This document shows, in pieces, positions 63,290 to 64,000 of a stretch of DNA of 64,000 nucleotides (the stretch's first letter is position 1; each line of letters begins with the position of its first letter). The position numbers and the translations under genes are program-made. The notes beneath the pieces were generated by a model, which made no database searches, had not been told where the DNA came from, and saw nothing but the letters and a program-made list of their open reading frames with translations. Location: NCBI RefSeq assembly GCF_900215605.1, contig NZ_OBEL01000009.1:1-64000 (forward strand), read 5' to 3'. The stretch comes from Cohaesibacter gelatinilyticus. GTDB lineage: Bacteria; Pseudomonadota; Alphaproteobacteria; Rhizobiales; Cohaesibacteraceae.

Positions 63290-64000
63290 TCAACCATTAA
63301 CCGGAGTATTGAAGACCGTCACAGCTGGCACATCACCCTTAAACTTCTCGACATCAGCAATCGCAGTATGCCCACAATTGCCCTGCGCCAGTTTGGAGGT
63401 GCTGCGATTATCGGTCAGATTGTTGATGTCTCCATAGGAGCACAATTTTCCCATAGGAGTTTTGACCGGATCATACCATGCACCTTCACAGACCCGGATC
63501 ACACCTTTTCGGATGTCATCTGTGACTACAGCACCTGCAAGGCATTGTCCTCGGTCGTTAAAGACTCGAACCACATCTCCATCAACGATGTCACGCGCCT
63601 TCGCATCTGCTGGATTGATCAGGCATGGTTCACGATCTGCGACAGTGTATTTTTCGCGCAGTTTGGTGCCACACAATTGACTGTGCAGACGATGTTTCGG
63701 ATGGCTTGTCGTTACGTGAAGTGGGAATTTGGCATCGGGGCCATCAAGGCGTTCAAATGGTTCCATCCACATTGGATGTGGGGGACAATCATCGTAACCC
63801 ATTTTCTCGATGTTGCGAGAATAGATTTCTATCAATCCAGATGGCGTCCCCAAAGGCTCCAATAATGGATCTTCGCGGAAGTCTCCATATCTGACATAAT
63901 TTTTACCTTCATCAGTGATGGGGTAAAGAACATGGCCTTTTTCCCAGAAGGCATCGAAATCAGGCATATCAATGCCGGAGGAGTCCGCCTGATCATAAGC
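63290..64000 (-). CDS. TMAO/DMSO reductase catalytic subunit, C-terminal end (partial)
   Basis: The last 236 residues of a molybdopterin oxidoreductase of the TorA/DorA/BisC group; the gene continues past the window edge. The segment has QADSSGIDMPDFDAFWEKG, SGLIEIYSRNIE, HPKHRLHSQLCG, CLINPADAKARDIVDGDVVRVFNDRGQCLAG and TPVNG near the end, as expected for the C-terminal cofactor-binding domain. It reduces S- or N-oxides in the periplasm. A monohaem TorC-like protein follows on the same strand. TorA and DorA cannot be told apart from this part. Confidence 0.92.
   Translation of the reverse strand, partial: AYDQADSSGIDMPDFDAFWEKGHVLYPITDEGKNYVRYGDFREDPLLEPLGTPSGLIEIYSRNIEKMGYDDCPPHPMWMEPFERLDGPDAKFPLHVTTSHPKHRLHSQLCGTKLREKYTVADREPCLINPADAKARDIVDGDVVRVFNDRGQCLAGAVVTDDIRKGVIRVCEGAWYDPVKTPMGKLCSYGDINNLTDNRSTSKLAQGNCGHTAIADVEKFKGDVPAVTVFNTPVNG

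Overview
The window reads as chromosome of an alphaproteobacterium of the order Hyphomicrobiales (Rhizobiales), probably a marine or salt-adapted member. My impression of something like Cohaesibacter is a guess from gene content and moderate GC only. Evidence for the order: aerobic CobS/CobT cobaltochelatase genes beside a DnaJ-domain gene and bolA; the run SUV3-like helicase, S4 protein, fdxA, carD; aroK-aroB-CorC/HlyC; and several TRAP transporters.

Region 1 to about 25 kb is mostly conserved core. In order it holds a tRNA-Arg, a thermonuclease-fold protein overlapping an M48 lipoprotein protease, carD, fdxA, an S4 protein and the SUV3-like helicase. About 0.9 kb without a gene but with clustered hairpins follows. 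Then come DUF3108, rpmB, a queuosine-precursor transporter, a phytase-like esterase, cobT, cobS, DnaJ-domain, bolA, CorC/HlyC, aroB, aroK, a 46-residue membrane protein, xerD, accA, an L,D-transpeptidase and an RpiR regulator.

Region 25 to 33 kb is a catabolic operon controlled by the divergent RpiR regulator. It encodes an N-formylglutamate amidohydrolase-family hydrolase, TRAP DctQ-DctM-DctP, a glutamine-synthetase-like ligase, an aldehyde dehydrogenase and an iron-type alcohol dehydrogenase. Together they could import an amino alcohol or amine, protect it by gamma-glutamylation, oxidise alcohol to aldehyde to acid, and hydrolyse the glutamyl amide.

Region 33 to 48 kb is mixed: a nucleotidyltransferase, a soluble chemoreceptor with a C-terminal sensor, an orphan Zur-box ZnuA with 51-bp His/Asp repeats, PPK2, an MscS channel, a CAP lipoprotein, an acyl-CoA synthetase, a BioF2-type acyltransferase, a Cache chemoreceptor, DUF924, TusA and a D,D-carboxypeptidase.

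Region 48 to 62 kb holds an M20 hydrolase with a TauE/SafE exporter, then two paralogous TRAP systems. The first (dctPQM) carries a downstream amino-acid racemase and a divergent LysR regulator. The second has a divergent Lrp/AsnC regulator and a perfect terminator-like hairpin between the binding-protein and permease genes. Between the two systems is an AT-rich patch with two GNAT genes. The window ends in a TMAO/DMSO reductase locus: a free-standing TorC C-terminal monohaem domain and the 3' end of the molybdoenzyme gene, cut by the window edge.
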